Counted from the stretch's first letter, positions 8,662 through 17,189 are shown. The stretch: DNA of 64,000 bases from Microbacterium radiodurans (GCF_008710705.1 NZ_VYRZ01000005.1:20651-84650), one strand, 5' to 3'. Numbers and translations are program-made. Notes: generated by a model not told the origin, from the sequence alone.

Positions 8662-8733
8662 GTGTTCCTCTCCGTCCGGTGGCACTCGATGGGCATCGGC
8701 CCGGGGCGGTACCCCGGGCCGATGCGAGGGGTC

Positions 8734-10035
8734 CTACTGCATCGCGAATTCGACGTTCGCCTGCGCCTCGGCCAGGGCGGTGTCGCGATCGGCGCCGTTC
8801 ATGATCTGGGTGATCGCGGCGCTCACTGCGTCGCGCCCCTCGTAGTAGTACGCACCGGTGTTGTTGGAGGGGACCTCCGAGCCGTACTCCACCACCTCGG
8901 AGAAGATCGGCTCACCGCCGAAGAACTCGCTCGGCTCGGCGTAGACGTCGCTGTCGCCGGCGGGGATCCAGTTGGCGACCGCGCCCGCGCCGGGCAGGAT
9001 CGTGTCGTACAGCTCGGTGGAACCGGCGAACGTCGCCGCGAGGAAGTCGGCGGCCAGCTCGGTATTCGCGTTCGAGGAGATCGCCCAGGAGGAGCCGCCG
9101 TTGGCGGTGTAGTTCGTCGCCCCCGTCACGCCGTCGAGCGAGGGAACGTTGGTGATGCCCCACAACCCCGCCTGATCCTCAGCGCTCTGGATGGAACCGA
9201 CGATCCATACGCCCTGCTGCGTGCCGGCCACGTTGCCGTTGACGAAGCTGCCGACGTACTCATCCCAGGAGTTCACCTCGAGGTAGACGCCTGCGTCGAC
9301 CATCTCGGCGTACACGTCGATCGCTGCGTTGAGGGAATCGTTGTCGACGATGGTCGGCATACCGTCGTCGTCGAACAGGCTGGCACCCGAAGACTGCAGC
9401 ATCATGACGATCAGGTCGGACTGACCCGCGATGCCGGACAGCAGCGGCATGCCGGTCTGGGCGAGGACATCCTTGCCCTGCTCGATGAACGTGTCCCACG
9501 TGATGTCCGTGAAGTCGTCCATCGAATAGCCGGCCTGCTCGAGGACATCGGTGCGCAGCGCCGTCACCGCGGTGCCCGAGTCGAAGGGCACGCCGTAATT
9601 CATCCCGTCGAGGGTCGAGTAGGCGACCACCGAATCGGGGAACTCGCTGAAGTCGATGCCGGCGTCGCCGAGGTCGCTGAACAGGTCGGGGTAGTTGATG
9701 CCGTTCTTCTGGAACGCGTTGTTCTGCATCAAGAAGATGTCGGGCAGCTCTCCCCATGCCTGTGACTGCGCGATGGTGGTGAGGCGAGTCTGCAGGTCTT
9801 CCCAGGGCACCTCGACGATCTCGAGCTCGAACTCGGGGTTGTCCTGCTGGTAGATCTTCTCCGCCTCCTCCATCGCGTAGATGTTGAAGGCGGGATCCCA
9901 AGTCCACACGGTCAGCGTGTTGTCGTCGCCCGCGGCCTGGTCGCCTCCTCCCCCTCCGGAGCACGCGGCGAGGACGAGAGATGCGGGAAGTGCGAGTGCC
10001 AGCGCGGCAGTTGCGGCGCGTGTCGAACGCTTCAT
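8734..10035 (-). CDS. Galactan-locus sugar ABC solute-binding lipoprotein
   Basis: The 433-residue product opens with MKRSTRAATAALALALPASL and a lipobox (LVLAAC), then a glycine linker and a type-1 extracellular solute-binding fold. Recognisable parts are TLTVWTWDPAFNIYAMEEAE, LPDIFLMQNNAFQ, a Trp-rich centre and a C-terminal helix ending AEAQANVEFAMQ. It would hold galacto-oligosaccharides at the membrane for the two permeases. The ATG at 10035 is chosen because the signal peptide begins there; the open frame upstream codes for nothing plausible. The operon is transcribed away from the GH53 gene. Confidence 0.93.
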   Translation of the reverse strand: MKRSTRAATAALALALPASLVLAACSGGGGGDQAAGDDNTLTVWTWDPAFNIYAMEEAEKIYQQDNPEFELEIVEVPWEDLQTRLTTIAQSQAWGELPDIFLMQNNAFQKNGINYPDLFSDLGDAGIDFSEFPDSVVAYSTLDGMNYGVPFDSGTAVTALRTDVLEQAGYSMDDFTDITWDTFIEQGKDVLAQTGMPLLSGIAGQSDLIVMMLQSSGASLFDDDGMPTIVDNDSLNAAIDVYAEMVDAGVYLEVNSWDEYVGSFVNGNVAGTQQGVWIVGSIQSAEDQAGLWGITNVPSLDGVTGATNYTANGGSSWAISSNANTELAADFLAATFAGSTELYDTILPGAGAVANWIPAGDSDVYAEPSEFFGGEPIFSEVVEYGSEVPSNNTGAYYYEGRDAVSAAITQIMNGADRDTALAEAQANVEFAMQ

Positions 10036-10406
10036 GTTCGGTACCTTCCAGTGTTCATGCGGCGGTTCATGCGGTGCCGTCGATCGGTGCGATGAGACGG
10101 GGCAGGGTGACCTTGGGCGCGCCGGATGAACGGGAGCGGATGCGTCGCTGCATCGAACTGTTCGTCCTCGAACCGGGGGGCTCATCCCGCGGCGAACGTA
10201 ACACTGGCAACGTCACCAGACCAGTGTTCCCAGTGGTATCGGCTCAGAGGTTGGCCGGATCCGGACGCTCTGGATCGTAATCATTTACACGTTTCATCGG
10301 ATGGTGAAACCTGTCCCCGAGACGCCGACCCCACTCCCCCCTGGCGTCCGCAGACGGCGACCACGGCCGCGAGTCACATCGACAATCCGAGCGAAGGAGC
10401 ACGGAC
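10036..10406. promoter_or_regulatory. Divergent promoter region of the galactan locus
   Basis: This 371-bp gap separates the importer operon (minus) from the GH53 gene (plus) and holds no gene. Two inverted repeats stand out. AACACTGG at 10200-10207 matches CCAGTGTT at 10221-10228. GTTTCATC at 10291-10298 faces GGTGAAAC at 10303-10310 with 7 of 8 positions paired. ACTGG or CCAGT occurs three times between 10200 and 10240. The second palindrome lies about 100 bp before the GH53 start, next to an AT-rich stretch (TAATCATTTACAC), and is the better LacI-type operator candidate. GAAGGAG precedes the GH53 ATG. Confidence 0.5.
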
Positions 10407-12602
10407 ATGAAGAAATCGATACGTTGCGGGGCGGTTCTCGGAACCGCTTTCGCCTTGGCGATAACCGGCGTCGGTCTGGCGCCATCGGCGGTCGGGCTGT
10501 TCGGCGAAGCCCAGATCGACGCCATCGAGAGCAACCTCGCCGAAAAGTACTGGGTGTCGGTCACCGCGACCGGCGGGCAGGGCACCGCGGCGCTGGCGAT
10601 CGACCAGGATCCGGACACCGCATGGATCGCCGAGTCGGCGGGCGACGCCCTCACACTCGACCTCGGCGGCGCATACGCCAACACACGGAAGGTGTCGCTG
10701 GAGTTCCCCGACGTCGGCGCCGTGTACCAATACACCGTAGAAGGCTCCGCAGACGGTGAGGCGTGGTCAGTGCTCGCGGACGAGAGTGCCGCGACCGAAG
10801 CAGCAGCCGGCGGCGTCCACCTTTTCACCGCACCGGGCATCCGCCACATCCGCGTGACGATCCACGGCGCCAGCGACGGCGCACAGCTCGGACTCCGCGA
10901 GCTGGCGGTCTACAACTACCTGCGCGAGAACATGGTGCTCGGCGCCGACATGTCATGGGTCGACGGTGACACTCGCGAATACTGGGTGTCTCCCCTGGAG
11001 GCCGACCGCGGCGCCGGCCCCCACCTGTTCGACGTGGCGAAGGACCGTGGCATGGACTTCGTCCGCCTGCGCATCTTCAACGAGCCTCGAAGCGAAGGCA
11101 GCGGCGCTGTGCTCGCTGTCCCCTCGCAGGGTCCGGAGCGCTCGCTCGCGGTCGCGCAGGATGTCGTCGAACGCGACATGCAGCTGGGCGTGGACTTCCA
11201 CTACGCCGACTCGTGGGCCGACCCGGGCAAGCAGCCGAAGCCGCGCGCCTGGGCGGAGCTGCCGTTCGAAGACCTCACGACCGCCGTCTACGACTACACC
11301 CGTGACTACGTCGAGCAGCTGATCGCGCAGGGGACGACGCCCGACAAGGTCGCCGTCGGCAACGAGATCCTGCACGGTTTCATGTGGGGAAGCGAGGCGT
11401 TGCTGTCGGTGGACGACAGCGCGCCGGTGTGGACGGGTGCGAACCCCGCCTACTTCCGCGACCAGGCCGACATCTACCAGTCGCAGCCCGGCGGCGGCAT
11501 CCTCTGGCAGTACTGGGACAGCGAGGATGCGGAAGAGCAGGTCCTGTACACGGAATCCTTCGACCGTTTCGCGACACTGCTGTCGGCCGGCATCACCGCG
11601 GTCAACGACGCGTCGCCGGAGACGAGTGTGGAGCTCCACTCCATCGTCCGGGGTGAAGGGTACGACGGGATGTCGGGCTTGGAGATGGCCACCGAGTTCT
11701 GGGACCAGGTGCTCAGCCGCCTCGAGGCGGACGAAGCGGCGCCGGACTACCTGGCCCACTCGTACTACCCCGAGTGGCACGGTGCCCCCGAGCAGCTCGA
11801 GCGCAACCTGCAGACCATCAGCGCCGACCACCCGCAGTACAAGATGACGGTCGCGGAGACGTCATATCCGGCGTCCGGTGCCGGCGGCGCCCCCATGCCG
11901 AACTCGACCTACCCGCGCACGGTCCAGGGGCAGGCCGACGCGATCCAGCGCGTGTTCCAGATCGTCAACGACATCCCCAACAACGCCGGCGCCGGTGTCC
12001 TCACCTGGGAGCCGCAGCGTTGGCAGTCGATGTTCCGTGCGGTGCCGGAGCTGCAGAACGTCTCCGAGCCCAACGCCTCGATCGACATCTACAACAAGAG
12101 CGCCGCGACTCACGTGGTCGAAGACCGCGTCTACATCGCGGCCGCTGCAGGGGATGCGCCTGCACTCCCGACCACGGTGGATGTTCTCTCGACCGCCGAC
12201 GGCACCGTGTCACCTGCCGCCGTCTCGTGGTCGCTGACAGGCGACGAGACCGAATCCGGTGGCCGCGTGGAGGTTGAAGGAACCACCGAGTTCGGCGTCG
12301 TGACCGCCGTCATCGATGTCGTCGGCGCCGTCGGCATCGATATCACGCCCCGGACACTCGGGGGGCGCGTGTATCTGTCGGTCGCGGTGACGAACACGTT
12401 CGACGTGCCGGTGCGCGTCGTCGTCACCACTCCCTACGGCTCCAAGACCTACGCCGAGGTCGCCCCCGGTGCGACGGTCAGCGCATCCGCGAACTCGCGC
12501 TCCGCCTCGATTCCCGCCGGGGAGGTGACGGTCGAGGTGACCGGCGACGGCGTCGCACAGACCGGCACGGCAGCGTTCGACGCCTATCAGGCGGAGAGCT
12601 GA
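10407..12602 (+). CDS. Secreted GH53 arabinogalactan endo-beta-1,4-galactanase with sugar-binding domain
   Basis: This 731-residue enzyme cuts beta-1,4-galactan chains outside the cell. A signal peptide (about residues 1-30) is followed by an F5/8 type C (discoidin, CBM32-like) domain around 35-170, with DPDTAWIAE and LTLDLGG. The GH53 barrel spans about 173-550. Family hallmarks are DFHYADSWADPGKQPKP (near 263), the acid/base glutamate in AVGNEI (Glu320) and the nucleophile in VAETSYP (Glu484). A C-terminal bacterial Ig-like region and a beta-sandwich tail complete it, without a wall-sorting signal. It is divergent from a sugar importer and a LacI gene, so products are probably imported by that system. 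Confidence 0.95.
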   Translation: MKKSIRCGAVLGTAFALAITGVGLAPSAVGLFGEAQIDAIESNLAEKYWVSVTATGGQGTAALAIDQDPDTAWIAESAGDALTLDLGGAYANTRKVSLEFPDVGAVYQYTVEGSADGEAWSVLADESAATEAAAGGVHLFTAPGIRHIRVTIHGASDGAQLGLRELAVYNYLRENMVLGADMSWVDGDTREYWVSPLEADRGAGPHLFDVAKDRGMDFVRLRIFNEPRSEGSGAVLAVPSQGPERSLAVAQDVVERDMQLGVDFHYADSWADPGKQPKPRAWAELPFEDLTTAVYDYTRDYVEQLIAQGTTPDKVAVGNEILHGFMWGSEALLSVDDSAPVWTGANPAYFRDQADIYQSQPGGGILWQYWDSEDAEEQVLYTESFDRFATLLSAGITAVNDASPETSVELHSIVRGEGYDGMSGLEMATEFWDQVLSRLEADEAAPDYLAHSYYPEWHGAPEQLERNLQTISADHPQYKMTVAETSYPASGAGGAPMPNSTYPRTVQGQADAIQRVFQIVNDIPNNAGAGVLTWEPQRWQSMFRAVPELQNVSEPNASIDIYNKSAATHVVEDRVYIAAAAGDAPALPTTVDVLSTADGTVSPAAVSWSLTGDETESGGRVEVEGTTEFGVVTAVIDVVGAVGIDITPRTLGGRVYLSVAVTNTFDVPVRVVVTTPYGSKTYAEVAPGATVSASANSRSASIPAGEVTVEVTGDGVAQTGTAAFDAYQAES

Positions 12603-12606
12603 CCCT

Positions 12607-12636
12607 TCCTGGGGCGGGCACGCGCCCGCCCCAGGA
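12607..12636. terminator. GC-rich hairpin after the galactanase gene
   Basis: TCCTGGGGCGGGC (12607-12619) and GCCCGCCCCAGGA (12624-12636) form a perfect 13-bp stem with the tetraloop ACGC. It starts 5 bp after the GH53 stop. The next gene has its own Shine-Dalgarno site 27 bp further on. Confidence 0.75.
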
Positions 12637-12676
12637 GCCCATCGACGATTCCCAAACCAATGAAGGAGAAGTGAAA

Positions 12677-13291
12677 ATGAGAAAACTTGGCGCAGTCCGC
12701 TGCGGGGCCATCATGCTCGGCACCGCTCTGCTGGCATCCGCCGGCACCGCGATCGCCCACGCTGACGAGGTCGTGGATGAAGGCGACGTCGAGATCAACG
12801 TGGAGGTCACCGACCGGTACCCCTCGGGCGTTCTCGCCTTGAGTGTGGCAGCCGACTCCACGGTCCTGACGGAGATCGACAGCGGCGACCCGCTCGTTCG
12901 CGAGTTCACCGGCGCGCTGCCCGCCGTGACTGTGACCGACACCCGCAGCGTCGCACCCGACGTGCCCTGGTACGTGCTCGGCACCGCCGGTGATTTCATC
13001 GGCGCCGACAGCACGATCACGGCCGAGCACCTCGGATGGGCCCCGTACCTCGCAGACGACTACGGACCGTCGCTCGAGGCGGGGTTCGACGTCGCCACCG
13101 TCATCGACGATCCCGACAGCGAGGGCCTCGGCTATGCCGACGGCGAGTTGCTCTATGTCAACACCGATCAGCTCGACACGTACGACCAGGGCTCGTGGAC
13201 GGCATCCGCAGACCTGCAGCTGAAGGTCGACGCCACCTCGGTCGCACCGGGTGCGTACACCTCGGTGCTCACCCTGTCGCTCTTCGAGTGA
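12677..13291 (+). CDS. Secreted WxL-like surface protein
   Basis: The 204-residue product has a signal peptide ending near AIAHA-DE and then a beta-rich domain. The domain contains VEVTDRYPSGVLALSVAADS, WYVLGTAGDFIGAD, LGWAPYLADD, and a C-terminal block with GSWTASADLQLKVDATSVAPG ending YTSVLTLSLFE. This layout is like actinobacterial relatives of WxL-type proteins, which bind peptidoglycan non-covalently; the match is by overall pattern. ATG 12677 is preferred over GTG 12671 because AAGGAG (12663-12668) is 8 nt from it. The DUF916-like gene that follows is the usual partner of WxL proteins. Confidence 0.6.
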   Translation: MRKLGAVRCGAIMLGTALLASAGTAIAHADEVVDEGDVEINVEVTDRYPSGVLALSVAADSTVLTEIDSGDPLVREFTGALPAVTVTDTRSVAPDVPWYVLGTAGDFIGADSTITAEHLGWAPYLADDYGPSLEAGFDVATVIDDPDSEGLGYADGELLYVNTDQLDTYDQGSWTASADLQLKVDATSVAPGAYTSVLTLSLFE

Positions 13292-13298
13292 CCCCCCG

Positions 13299-13330
13299 GG
13301 GGTCGGCGACCAAGCCGGATCGCCGACCCC
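13299..13330. terminator. Hairpin between the WxL-like and DUF916-like genes
   Basis: GGGGTCGGCGA (13299-13309) pairs perfectly with TCGCCGACCCC (13320-13330) across a 10-nt loop. It lies 7 bp after the stop, so it could attenuate read-through to the downstream gene. Confidence 0.6.
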
Positions 13331-13380
13331 TCACCCGTACCCCGCCGGCCGTCCGCCCCCGCCTTCGTCGGAAGAATCGC

Positions 13381-14739
13381 ATGCCCCGTCTCCGAACCCT
13401 CCTGAGCGCAGCTGTCACGGCCGCCCTCGCCGGCGCCGTCCTACTCGGACCCGCTGCGCACGCGGCGAGTGGCAGCGCGACCGCTTCCCCCCCGGCGGAG
13501 GACGCAGCCGGCACCATCACATGGATGGTGCGACCCAGCGACGGCGCCGGAGAAGACGGCCGGTCGTGGATGGAGCTCAACCTCGCCCCTGGTCAGAGCG
13601 CGCTCGAGCACTTGTTGGTGCGGAACCTCAGCGCCGAGACGGTGACCTTCCGGCTGAGCGCGGCCGACGGCTACTTCACCGATACAGGCCGGTTCAACAT
13701 GCTGACCGCGGGCGAGGATTCGACAGGCGCCGGGACCTGGATCGATCTGCAAGACGATGTCGAGGTCCCCTCGGGCGCCGATGTCATCGTGCCCTTCACG
13801 ATCAGCGTGCCCGACAACGCCGAACCCGGTGATCATCCCGCCGGCGTCGCGGCGAGCATCCGATCCGGAGAGGACGCGGAGGTCGGAATCGAGTCACGGG
13901 TCGGGTTCCGCGTGATGACCCGCGTGACGGGTGAGCTGACGCCGCTGCTCGCCACGAGCGTCAGCGCGCACTACACCGGCTCGCTCAATCCTTTCGAGCC
14001 CGGCACCACCCACCTGGTCTACGAGGTCCGCAACACCGGGAACACGAGACTCGCGGTCACCCCGACCGCGAGTCTCGCCGGGCCATTCGGGCTTTTCGCA
14101 AAGGAGATCGCACTCGACCCGATCGCCGAGATCGCACCCGGAGAAACGCGAGTTCTCCGACACGACGCAGCCGGAGTCTGGCCGACGGGAGTCCTCACCG
14201 TCGGCACCCACGCTGACGCGACCGCGGTGATCGATGCCACCGCCGCTCCTGCCGCGACGGCGACGACCTCCGTCGCGGCGGTGCCCTGGCCCCAGGCCGG
14301 GGTCGTCGCCGCGATGCTGCTGCTCATCGTGGCGGCAGGCTCCGCGCGCAGACGCCGATCTCGGCGGGTCGCCGACATGATCGATCGCGCCCGATCCGAA
14401 GGCAGGGCGGAAGCTATCGCGACACGCGCGGCGCTCGCGCTCGCCCCGGTTCTGCTCGCGTCATCCATCATCTTCGCGCCGGTGGCCGCGCCCCTCGCTG
14501 CCGCCGCTGCGTCGGGCGAGCCGGACGACCGCAACATCGTCGTGACGGTGGACGTCACCCCCGTCCCCTCGCCGGCCACGTCGGCGCCGCCGCATCCCGA
14601 TCAGGAGCAGCTCGCCGCAACCGGCCGCGCCGTTCCGGTCACCCTCGTCACCGCCTCGGTCGCGTTGCTCGGGCTCGGGTTGTGGCAAGTGTCTCAGGCT
14701 CGACGTGGGCGCCGTGCGCACAGCCGGGTCGAACGGTGA
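13381..14739 (+). CDS. DUF916-like wall protein with an extra C-terminal LAATG-anchored module
   Basis: The 452-residue product has a signal peptide (1-29), then a DUF916-like peptidoglycan-binding region (ITWMVRPSDGAGEDGRSWMELNLAPG, HLLVRNLSAETVTF, VPFTISVPDNAEPGDHPAGV) and a second Ig-like region to about residue 295. A membrane helix (PQAGVVAAMLLLIVAAG) and a basic stretch follow. Unusually, the chain then continues with a second hydrophobic, signal-like segment (LALAPVLLASSIIFAP), a short Pro-rich part, LAATG, a last membrane helix and basic tail. The two halves look like two proteins fused. It starts at ATG 13381 with GGAAGA ahead. It probably displays the preceding WxL-like protein. Confidence 0.65.
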   Translation: MPRLRTLLSAAVTAALAGAVLLGPAAHAASGSATASPPAEDAAGTITWMVRPSDGAGEDGRSWMELNLAPGQSALEHLLVRNLSAETVTFRLSAADGYFTDTGRFNMLTAGEDSTGAGTWIDLQDDVEVPSGADVIVPFTISVPDNAEPGDHPAGVAASIRSGEDAEVGIESRVGFRVMTRVTGELTPLLATSVSAHYTGSLNPFEPGTTHLVYEVRNTGNTRLAVTPTASLAGPFGLFAKEIALDPIAEIAPGETRVLRHDAAGVWPTGVLTVGTHADATAVIDATAAPAATATTSVAAVPWPQAGVVAAMLLLIVAAGSARRRRSRRVADMIDRARSEGRAEAIATRAALALAPVLLASSIIFAPVAAPLAAAAASGEPDDRNIVVTVDVTPVPSPATSAPPHPDQEQLAATGRAVPVTLVTASVALLGLGLWQVSQARRGRRAHSRVER

Positions 14740-14864
14740 ACCCGCCCATCTCGCGAGGACGAAACGCCGTTTCGGGGGCGAGCCCCGCTCGAGTGCTCTG
14801 ACGAGTCGTCGTCGCTGATGCCCGACCCGGCGGGCTTCGACCTTCGCGCGGGCGGCGGGCAGGC

Positions 14865-14981
14865 GACGATGGAATTGTCACCCCCGCCTCGCCGCCCGAG
14901 GTGCTCGAGCGTTTCGGCGTCGGCACCACGCTCGAGTTCCTGTACCGCGACCGCCGGGTCGAGGTGGGGGCCTACAGCTGA
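14865..14981 (+). pseudogene. Possible gene fragment without a start
   Basis: In the 433-bp gap after the DUF916-like gene, one frame reads DDGIVTPASPPEVLERFGVG and continues TTLEFLYRDRRVEVGAYS to a TGA at 14979-14981. The residue mix is protein-like, but no start codon or ribosome-binding site is present. It could be the end of a decayed gene. The rest of the gap holds a 17-bp tandem array and repeat copy B. Confidence 0.3.
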
Positions 14982-14990
14982 CCCGGTCCC

Positions 14991-15075
14991 GGCGTGCCGG
15001 TCGGGGCGGCGTGCCGCGGGGCGCGGCGTGCCGGTATGCCCGGCGTGCCGGTATGCCCGGCGTGCCGCGATGCAA
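14991..15075 (+). repeat. 17-bp tandem repeat, five units, running into repeat copy B
   Basis: Five units begin at 14991, 15008, 15025, 15042 and 15059. Each starts GGCGTGCCG; units 3 and 4 are identical (GGCGTGCCGGTATGCCC). The fifth unit (GGCGTGCCGCGATGCAA) is itself the left end of the 88-bp element at 15062, so the array looks like an amplified copy of that end. Confidence 0.85.
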
Positions 15076-15149
15076 GACATCAGGCACGACACGCCGCAGC
15101 GGATGCCGTTCGACCGGGGTGTCGGGGCGGATCCCTTGCATCGCGGCAC
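15062..15149 (+). repeat. 88-bp palindromic repeat, copy B
   Basis: The left arm GTGCCGCGATGCAAGACATC pairs with the right arm GATCCCTTGCATCGCGGCAC at 18 of 20 positions, with an unpaired AC/CC step. The centre holds GACACGCCGCAGCGGATGCC. It lies between convergent genes (14739 and 15173). Confidence 0.9.
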
Positions 15150-15172
15150 AGGGCCGAGGATGCCCTGGAGGA

Positions 15173-16015
15173 TCAGCGGCCGAGGAAGTCGCCGAGTCCG
15201 GGGATGCCGAGATTCGACAGCCCCTCGCCGAATCCGCTGATCTGCTCGCCCGCTCCCGTCACGGCATCCTGAGCGCCTCCGGCCCACTCGCTGATCCCGG
15301 ACCCGTCCGCGAGCGAGGCGAGATCGACTCCGGATGCCATCGCCTCCAGGTCTACGCCGTCCGCGAGCCCCGCGAAGTCCACGCCCATCTGCCCGGCCTG
15401 CGCGAGCAGGGGGCCGGCGACGGCGCTGAGGACCGCGCCACCGGCCACGGCGGCGAGCAGTCCCCCCGCACCGACGACGCCGGCGCCGATCAGTCCGCCT
15501 CGGCCGGCCTTGGCCAGCAGCCCCGACATGCGCCCGGGCTGGGCGGCCTCGGCGCGGGCGGCCGTGCGCGCGAGGTCGTCCGTGGTGTCGGTGCGCGGGC
15601 GCTCGTGCGGGGGCAGGTCGGCATCCATCCGCTCCTTCACGTGCGCGCGCTGCGCAGGAGTGAGCCGGGCGAAGGCTTCGCGGTGCATCTGCTCGACCCG
15701 GTCGGGATCGGCCGTGCGCAGCAGATAGTCGTAGCGCGCGATCGCGGCTCGATCATCGGCCGACAGCGACGACGAAGCACGGGATGCCGCCGGAGGCGCG
15801 TACCGAGCGGTCGGTGCGGGCGGTGCGTACCGCCCCGTCGACGCAGCCGGCGGCGTGGTGTCGGCGCGCCGGTCGCCCGTGACGGCATCGGCTGCCGAGC
15901 GGACCATGTCGCGCCAGTCCTTACCGCCGGCACCACCGGCGGGCCGCTGCGCTGAGGACGACGCCTTTCCGGCGGCTTTCGAGGCGAGATCGAACAGGCG
16001 GGAGAACGAGACCAT
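15173..16015 (-). CDS. Alanine/glycine-rich protein of unknown function
   Basis: The 280-residue product starts MVSFSRLFDLASKAAGKASS and has a Pro/Ala-rich region with ARYAPPA repeats. A helical domain about residues 85-135 (SADDRAAIARYDYLLRTADPDRVEQMHREAFARLTPAQRAH) is the most conserved-looking part. A hydrophobic glycine/alanine stretch (LIGAGVVGAGGLLAAVAGGAVL, near 170-195) could be membrane-inserted. The C-terminus repeats DFAGLADGVDL, AMASGVDLASLADG. The helical part resembles proteins whose authors named nothing better than cation-transport ATPase-like, but I cannot assign it. ATG 16015 has GAGAGG 8 nt upstream. Confidence 0.65.
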   Translation of the reverse strand: MVSFSRLFDLASKAAGKASSSAQRPAGGAGGKDWRDMVRSAADAVTGDRRADTTPPAASTGRYAPPAPTARYAPPAASRASSSLSADDRAAIARYDYLLRTADPDRVEQMHREAFARLTPAQRAHVKERMDADLPPHERPRTDTTDDLARTAARAEAAQPGRMSGLLAKAGRGGLIGAGVVGAGGLLAAVAGGAVLSAVAGPLLAQAGQMGVDFAGLADGVDLEAMASGVDLASLADGSGISEWAGGAQDAVTGAGEQISGFGEGLSNLGIPGLGDFLGR

Positions 16016-16296
16016 GGCGGAACCTCTCGACGGGCGGCGCGCAGCCGCGACGTCAAGGTCTCCTCCGCCCTCACGGACCGACGTACCCGGAATCCAACCG
16101 TGGACTCGTGATGACGGATACGACGCGACGGGAGTACTCCCCTTGCTGATCCTCAGCGTATGGACGGCACCTATGCGCTTGCTGGACCTGCGGGAGAACG
16201 GGCACCACGTTGCGCGCGGGGACGCAATCCGGACGCTCGTAGCGGCTCGCGGATAGCGACCCGATGCACGTTCGCCGGTGCGCCTAAGGTGTGCGC

Positions 16297-16593
16297 GTGG
16301 GCAGGCTCTACTACTCCGAGGACCCGGCACCGGTCGAGATCGAGGACCGCACGCTGGCGCACATCCGTCTGGTCGTGATGAACAAGCTCCGCCGCGGCGA
16401 GGGGTTCATGTTCGAGACCGACGCGACGCCCGTGATGACTCGACGCGATCTGTGGATGGAACCGTCCATCTCACTGCAGTTCCACTTCTCGGGGAGCAAG
16501 CGCCCGCAGATCAACCCGCGCTGGGTGGACGCGCTGATGGAGGCCGCGAACAGTCCCGCCGGCCTGCGGATCGTTCCCGAACCGTCGTCGTAA
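16297..16593 (+). CDS. DUF7882 small protein (Microbacteriaceae)
   Basis: The 98-residue product starts VGRLYYSEDPAPVEIEDRTL, followed by AHIRLVVMNKLRRGEGFMF, SISLQFHFSG and NPRWVDALMEAANS. This is the pattern of a small protein family common in Microbacteriaceae, often mislabelled as DNA-ligase-like because of a weak similarity. Its function is unknown. Two GTG codons (16291 and 16297) could start it; 16297 fits the family's N-terminus. A frameshifted paralogue lies at 29282-29508. Confidence 0.8.
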   Translation: MGRLYYSEDPAPVEIEDRTLAHIRLVVMNKLRRGEGFMFETDATPVMTRRDLWMEPSISLQFHFSGSKRPQINPRWVDALMEAANSPAGLRIVPEPSS

Positions 16594-16778
16594 CCGGCAG
16601 CGAAGCGTTCCGACGCGATGGCCATCTGACCCGGGTGGCCGTTCGGCCCTCATCGTCATCTCGGGCCAGGCTCAGAGATTCCTGAAACCCGCCCGGCGCT
16701 GTACTGTCGCGGAAGCTGGTCCAGCACGGGCGGCGGCCTGCCTCGAGCGCTCCCCATCGCTCGGCACGGCTGCCGCCC

Positions 16779-16864
16779 ACTCCCTCTCGCCGCGCCGGTG
16801 CCGGTGCCCGTCACTCCCTCTCGCCGCGCCGTGCCGGTGCCGCGAACTCCCTCTCGCCGCGCCG
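16779..16864 (+). repeat. 33-34-bp tandem repeat, three units, beside repeat copy C
   Basis: Units start at 16779, 16813 and 16846 with ACTCCCTCTCGCCGCGCC and end in GTGCCG-type sequence. The last unit's GGTGCCG forms the outer end of the 88-bp copy C. Confidence 0.8.
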
Positions 16865-16952
16865 GTGCCGCAATGCAAGGGATTCTCGCCGACGCGCCGG
16901 CTGCACGGCATCCGCTCCGGGGTGTCGCCACAGATCCCTTGCATCGCGGCAC
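16865..16952 (-). repeat. 88-bp palindromic repeat, copy C (inverted orientation)
   Basis: This copy reads on the minus strand, judged by the internal GGCATCCGCT (reverse of AGCGGATGCC). Its arms are GTGCCGCAATGCAAGGGAT and ATCCCTTGCATCGCGGCAC. Arm positions 16-17 are fully paired here (GG/CC), unlike copies B, D, E and F. It lies between two plus-strand genes. Confidence 0.9.
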
Positions 16953-17000
16953 GGTGATGCAGCACGGTGACCGCCACCACGCGCGGCAGGTTGACCGGCA

Positions 17001-17116
17001 CGGGCGCCGGGCGCCGGGCGCCGGGCGCCGGTCGCGGGTCGCGGGTCGCCGGTCGCGGGTCACGGGTCGCGGGTCGCCGGTCGCCGGTCGCGGCGTCGCG
17101 GCGTCGCGGCGTCCCG
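17001..17116 (+). repeat. Low-complexity GC microrepeats
   Basis: The stretch consists of three GGCGCCGG-type units, then about ten CGGGTCG/CCGGTCG heptamers, then three GCGTCGCG octamers. It is not coding in any convincing frame. Confidence 0.85.
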
Positions 17117-17155
17117 GCGAAGGCTTGCCTAACTCCGCCGCGAGCGCAAGAGAGG

Positions 17156-17183
17156 TTGCTGCAGGCTCGGCGGGGCACACAAT
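17156..17183 (+). promoter_or_regulatory. Candidate promoter for a leaderless gene
   Basis: TTGCTG (17156-17161) and CACAAT (17178-17183) are separated by 16 bp. The ATG of the next gene starts at 17190, 7 nt after the -10 hexamer, and has no Shine-Dalgarno sequence. This is the arrangement of a leaderless actinobacterial transcript. Confidence 0.5.
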
Positions 17184-17189
17184 GAACCA

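Larger units (their letters stand above)
16594..17155 (+). other. Gene-free repeat-rich stretch
   Basis: No gene is supported here. It contains three 33-34-bp tandem units starting ACTCCCTCTCGCCGCGCC at 16779, 16813 and 16846, the last running directly into repeat copy C. Copy C is followed by a low-complexity block at 17001-17116, built from GCGCCGG, then CGGGTCG/CCGGTCG and GGCGTCGC units. Such 6-7-mer runs are typical of slippage. Confidence 0.8.

Noticed and set aside
7657..9765. A long plus-strand open frame opposite the transporter genes
   Set aside because: It is antisense to three well-recognised genes, has an R/V/E/D-rich shadow composition and no ribosome-binding site.
17001..17116. 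GC heptamer runs as a coding repeat protein
   Set aside because: No start, no continuous convincing frame, and units change length within the block.
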